NCBI GenBank assembly: GCA_016290335.1
Contig: JAEETM010000117.1
Span: 1 to 8,550 of the forward strand
Source of the DNA: Treponema sp.
GTDB lineage: Bacteria > Spirochaetota > Spirochaetia > Treponematales > Treponemataceae
Direction: 5' to 3'
Length of the DNA stretch: 8,550 bases
Positions within the stretch are counted from its first letter, which is position 1; every line of letters starts with the position of its first letter. Under the pieces are notes generated by a model. It was not told where the DNA came from. It saw only the letters and a program-made list of their open reading frames with translations, and searched no databases. Both the position numbers and the translations under genes were made by a program. Positions 6,866-8,550 of this stretch are shown here, piece after piece.

Positions 6866-7935
6866 CTGTAACTCTCCGGAATCATAGAATCAAATAGGGC
6901 AGTGATTGATTTTGAAGCATTATTGTCTGTTTCGCCATAAAAACCGGTAAAATCTGTACAGCTTTTTTGTATAATCTGCTTTCCCTGTACAGCTGCTTCT
7001 TCAATACATCCACTTGTTTTCAAAAGTGATATACATTCTTCAACAGCAGGAGAATCAATTCCTTCTTTTTCTGCCTGTGCCATAAGTCTGGAAATTGCAG
7101 CTTTATCCTCTGGTTTTCTTTCAATATGGATGAGTACAGGAAGGCTTTTTTTACCTTCAACAATATCATCTCCGCGTTTTTTGCCTGGATTTCCAAACGT
7201 AAGGTTCTGAACATCATCAATAATCTGGAAGCCTATTCCAAGGTTAGAAGCAATATCTCCGGCTTTAATCTGCTTTTCCTCTGATTCACCGCCTGCCATA
7301 AAGCCAATCTGGGCTGCAAGAGAGGATAGAGTACCGGTTTTGTTTTTTACCATTGCCTTGTATTCATCCATTGTAGGGAATATGTCTTTGTTGCGGTGCC
7401 AGTAAATATCCATTGCCTGTCCAAGATGAAGTCTGCGGAGTTCACGGGAATAAAGATTGTAAAGCTCAAGCTGCTGTGTTTGTGAAAGATTCAGAGTATT
7501 TATGCAGGCTGCTGCTTCAAAATAAAGCCAGGATGCCGCATTCAGGGCTGTGTCGAGACCATAAGTAATGTGGGCAGCAGGTTTTCCACGTCTTGTATCT
7601 GCAGAATCTTCAATATCATCGTGAATAAGGCTTGCCGTGTGAACAAACTCAACTAGCGGTGTAAGCCCATAAGCCTGTTCCTGTGTAAAATGACCTTCAT
7701 TTTTTTCAGAAGCAAGCTCGTAGCAGAGAATTAAAAACAGCGGTCTCCAGCGTTTGCCGCCAAGATTTATGAGCTTTTTGTTAGGTTCAATAAGATTTTG
7801 AATAAAAAATGGTTTTACAGCTTCGGGCAGCCTACCAAAAGAAGCCTGTTTCCATTCATCCGAAAAATCCATTTTGATTGCTGCATCGAGTGCCTTTTCT
7901 ATTTTTTCCAACCTTTCCAAAAACTCTTTATTCAT
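6862..7935 (-). CDS. Trans-polyprenyl diphosphate synthase
   Basis: Protein of 357 aa of the trans-isoprenyl diphosphate synthase family, which condenses isopentenyl diphosphate onto an allylic diphosphate in the cytoplasm. Visible motifs are GGKRWRP (59-65, diphosphate binding), the first aspartate-rich motif DDIED (106-110) followed by TRRGKPA, LGQ (171-173), KNKTG (197-201), the second aspartate-rich motif IIDDVQN (238-244) and GKKRGDDIVEGKKS (251-264). The second motif has Asn in place of the last Asp of DDxxD, a substitution also known in active family members. Small residues (A101, S102) five and four positions before the first motif favour a medium or long-chain product over farnesyl diphosphate, but the chain length is not certain. 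The product could feed quinone synthesis or serve as primer for undecaprenyl diphosphate. No Shine-Dalgarno sequence precedes the ATG. It is first in an operon with the TPR gene. Confidence 0.9.
   Translation of the reverse strand: MNKEFLERLEKIEKALDAAIKMDFSDEWKQASFGRLPEAVKPFFIQNLIEPNKKLINLGGKRWRPLFLILCYELASEKNEGHFTQEQAYGLTPLVEFVHTASLIHDDIEDSADTRRGKPAAHITYGLDTALNAASWLYFEAAACINTLNLSQTQQLELYNLYSRELRRLHLGQAMDIYWHRNKDIFPTMDEYKAMVKNKTGTLSSLAAQIGFMAGGESEEKQIKAGDIASNLGIGFQIIDDVQNLTFGNPGKKRGDDIVEGKKSLPVLIHIERKPEDKAAISRLMAQAEKEGIDSPAVEECISLLKTSGCIEEAAVQGKQIIQKSCTDFTGFYGETDNNASKSITALFDSMIPESYR
6872..6877 (-). promoter_or_regulatory. Ribosome-binding site of the TPR gene inside the prenyl synthase gene
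   Basis: On the minus strand GGAGAG lies six bases before the TPR ATG, within the last codons of the prenyl synthase gene. It decides the TPR start and supports the four-base ATGA overlap being a real coupling junction. Confidence 0.75.
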
Positions 7936-7944
7936 AGTAACGTT

Positions 7945-7972
7945 ATTATAGGGGGAAAAAATATTTTTGCAA
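7945..7972 (-). promoter_or_regulatory. Predicted promoter of the prenyl synthase operon, near-leaderless
   Basis: On the minus strand TTGCAA (7972-7967, 4 of 6 matches) and a perfect TATAAT (7950-7945) are separated by 16 bp that include a CCCCC run. The -10 ends 9 nt before the ATG at 7935, predicting a leader of about 0-3 nt. No Shine-Dalgarno sequence lies between. The promoter sits in the 68-nt gap after the polyferredoxin gene, where no hairpin terminator is visible. Confidence 0.6.
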
Positions 7973-8003
7973 GCCTTAAGTGTTCATTAATTTTAACTTT
8001 TTT

Positions 8004-8550
8004 TTATGGGTTGATTACATTGTTTGAACTGATTGCATTGTTTGAACTGATTGCATTGTTTAAACAGATTGCCTTGTTTGGGCAGCCGGCCTTGCAGTCT
8101 CCGCAGCGTATGCAATCCATACTGTTCGGGGCTTTCCATACAGGAATATCCAGCTTGCAGATTTTCTGACACTCGCCGCACTGGCTGCATTTTGTTGTAT
8201 CTATGGTGTAGCGGTAAAAGGAGATTTTATTAAAAATACCGTAAATTGCACCAAGCGGGCAGACATAACGGCAGAAGGGGCGGTATATGATAATGGAAGA
8301 AAGCACGGTGATAATGAGAATTACAAGTTTCCATTTGAAAAGAAAGCCGGCTGCACTACGCATTGCTTTATCTAAAAGAACTAGTGGAATGCCGCCTTCG
8401 AGGGTACCAACCGGGCAGATATATTTACAGAACCAGGGTTCTCCAAGTCCTGTGATATCGATTACAAACATTGGAAGAAGAATCACAAAAACACCAAGAA
8501 AAACAAATCTAAGCCAGCGCAAGCCTTTTTCTACTGGCAGGCGACGGAGC
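8004..8550 (-). CDS. NapH/YccM-like membrane polyferredoxin (4Fe-4S), C-terminal part
   Basis: Partial gene: the reading frame is open to the right edge, so the start lies outside; the in-frame TTG at 8522 is not a credible start because homologous-looking sequence (RRLPVEKG) continues upstream. Visible features in order are a membrane segment (FVFLGVFVILLPMFV), a CKYICPVG motif, a second membrane segment (LVILIITVLSSIIIY), a CRYVCPLGAIYG motif, then two ferredoxin-type motifs, CSQCGECQKIC and CIRCGDCKAGCP, each with the CxxCxxCxxxC spacing for 4Fe-4S clusters. The CxxxCP motifs between membrane helices are typical of NapH-like and related polyferredoxins that move electrons at the membrane. 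The electron donor and acceptor are unknown. The last 24 codons are built on an 18-bp tandem repeat that extends the second cluster motif. The next gene in this direction, the prenyl synthase, appears to have its own promoter. Confidence 0.85.
   Translation of the reverse strand, partial: LRRLPVEKGLRWLRFVFLGVFVILLPMFVIDITGLGEPWFCKYICPVGTLEGGIPLVLLDKAMRSAAGFLFKWKLVILIITVLSSIIIYRPFCRYVCPLGAIYGIFNKISFYRYTIDTTKCSQCGECQKICKLDIPVWKAPNSMDCIRCGDCKAGCPNKAICLNNAISSNNAISSNNVINP
8013..8084. repeat. 18-bp tandem repeat, four copies, in the polyferredoxin 3' end
   Basis: Four head-to-tail units start at 8013, 8031, 8049 and 8067 (plus-strand form of the second: GATTGCATTGTTTGAACT). Units 1 and 2 differ at one base, 2 and 3 at two, and 3 and 4 at four. 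On the coding minus strand they read CPNKAI, CLNNAI, SSNNAI and SSNNVI, followed by NP and stop. The unit is a multiple of three, so copy-number change keeps the frame. The array appears to derive from the terminal part of the second ferredoxin cluster motif. Confidence 0.95.

Noticed and set aside
6326..6871. Plus-strand open frames opposite the TPR gene
   Set aside because: The minus strand encodes clear TPR repeats with a good ribosome-binding site; the plus frames show only hydrophobic shadow peptides.
8013..8084. Possible CRISPR array
   Set aside because: The 18-bp units are directly adjacent with no spacers and lie inside a coding sequence; this is a simple tandem repeat.
7798..8233. 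Plus-strand open frames at 7798-8169 and 8051-8233
   Set aside because: They are antisense to the prenyl synthase and polyferredoxin genes; the repetitive LFELIA peptide in the first is just the 18-bp repeat read on the wrong strand.
1..8550. tRNA, rRNA, insertion sequence, prophage or other horizontal transfer signals
   Set aside because: No RNA-gene structures, transposase, integrase or flanking inverted repeats were seen, and base composition looks uniform by eye.

Overview
The window looks like a chromosomal segment of an anaerobic, motile, low-to-mid-GC bacterium, most likely a spirochaete of the Treponema group. The evidence is protein-level: a cheR-cheB pair, a relaxed spirochaete-type lipobox (FTSC), a desulfoferrodoxin-type superoxide reductase start, Sel1-rich exported proteins, and a NapH-like polyferredoxin. 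Genus is an inference; no rRNA or other phylogenetic marker is present.

Layout. (1) Positions 1-77, minus strand: the first 25 codons of a superoxide reductase running off the left edge. (2) A 173-bp divergent intergenic region holds a minus-strand promoter for it and a plus-strand promoter for (3) a very large exported protein (251-3499) that combines a transglutaminase-like domain with an intact Cys-His-Asp triad, a degenerate formylglycine-generating-enzyme-like domain, about six Sel1 repeats and an unrecognised C-terminal region of about 300 residues. (4) A small lipoprotein of unknown function (3553-4128) follows, with its own perfect-consensus promoter and a strong terminator. (5) cheR (4254-5072) and cheB (5107-6309) form a chemotaxis adaptation operon. 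(6) Converging on it from the right is a minus-strand pair, a trans-polyprenyl diphosphate synthase (7935-6862) whose stop overlaps the start of a TPR protein (6865-6347). (7) The right edge holds the C-terminal part of a membrane polyferredoxin (8550-8004) whose last codons lie in an 18-bp tandem repeat.

How the genes fit together. CheR and CheB methylate and demethylate chemoreceptors and are clearly functional partners. The prenyl synthase and TPR protein are translationally coupled, but their functional link is unknown. The superoxide reductase and polyferredoxin fit an anaerobe with iron-sulfur redox chemistry. The other genes appear to be independent transcription units.

The most unusual signal is regulatory. 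Three genes that appear to be first in their transcripts (the large exported protein, cheR and the prenyl synthase) have no Shine-Dalgarno sequence, and each has a -10-like hexamer ending only 7-9 nt before the ATG, which predicts leaderless or nearly leaderless mRNAs. Genes with a longer leader (superoxide reductase, lipoprotein) or internal to an operon (cheB, TPR) have recognisable Shine-Dalgarno sequences. The other main points of interest are the domain combination in the large exported protein and the in-frame minisatellite derived from a ferredoxin cluster motif.
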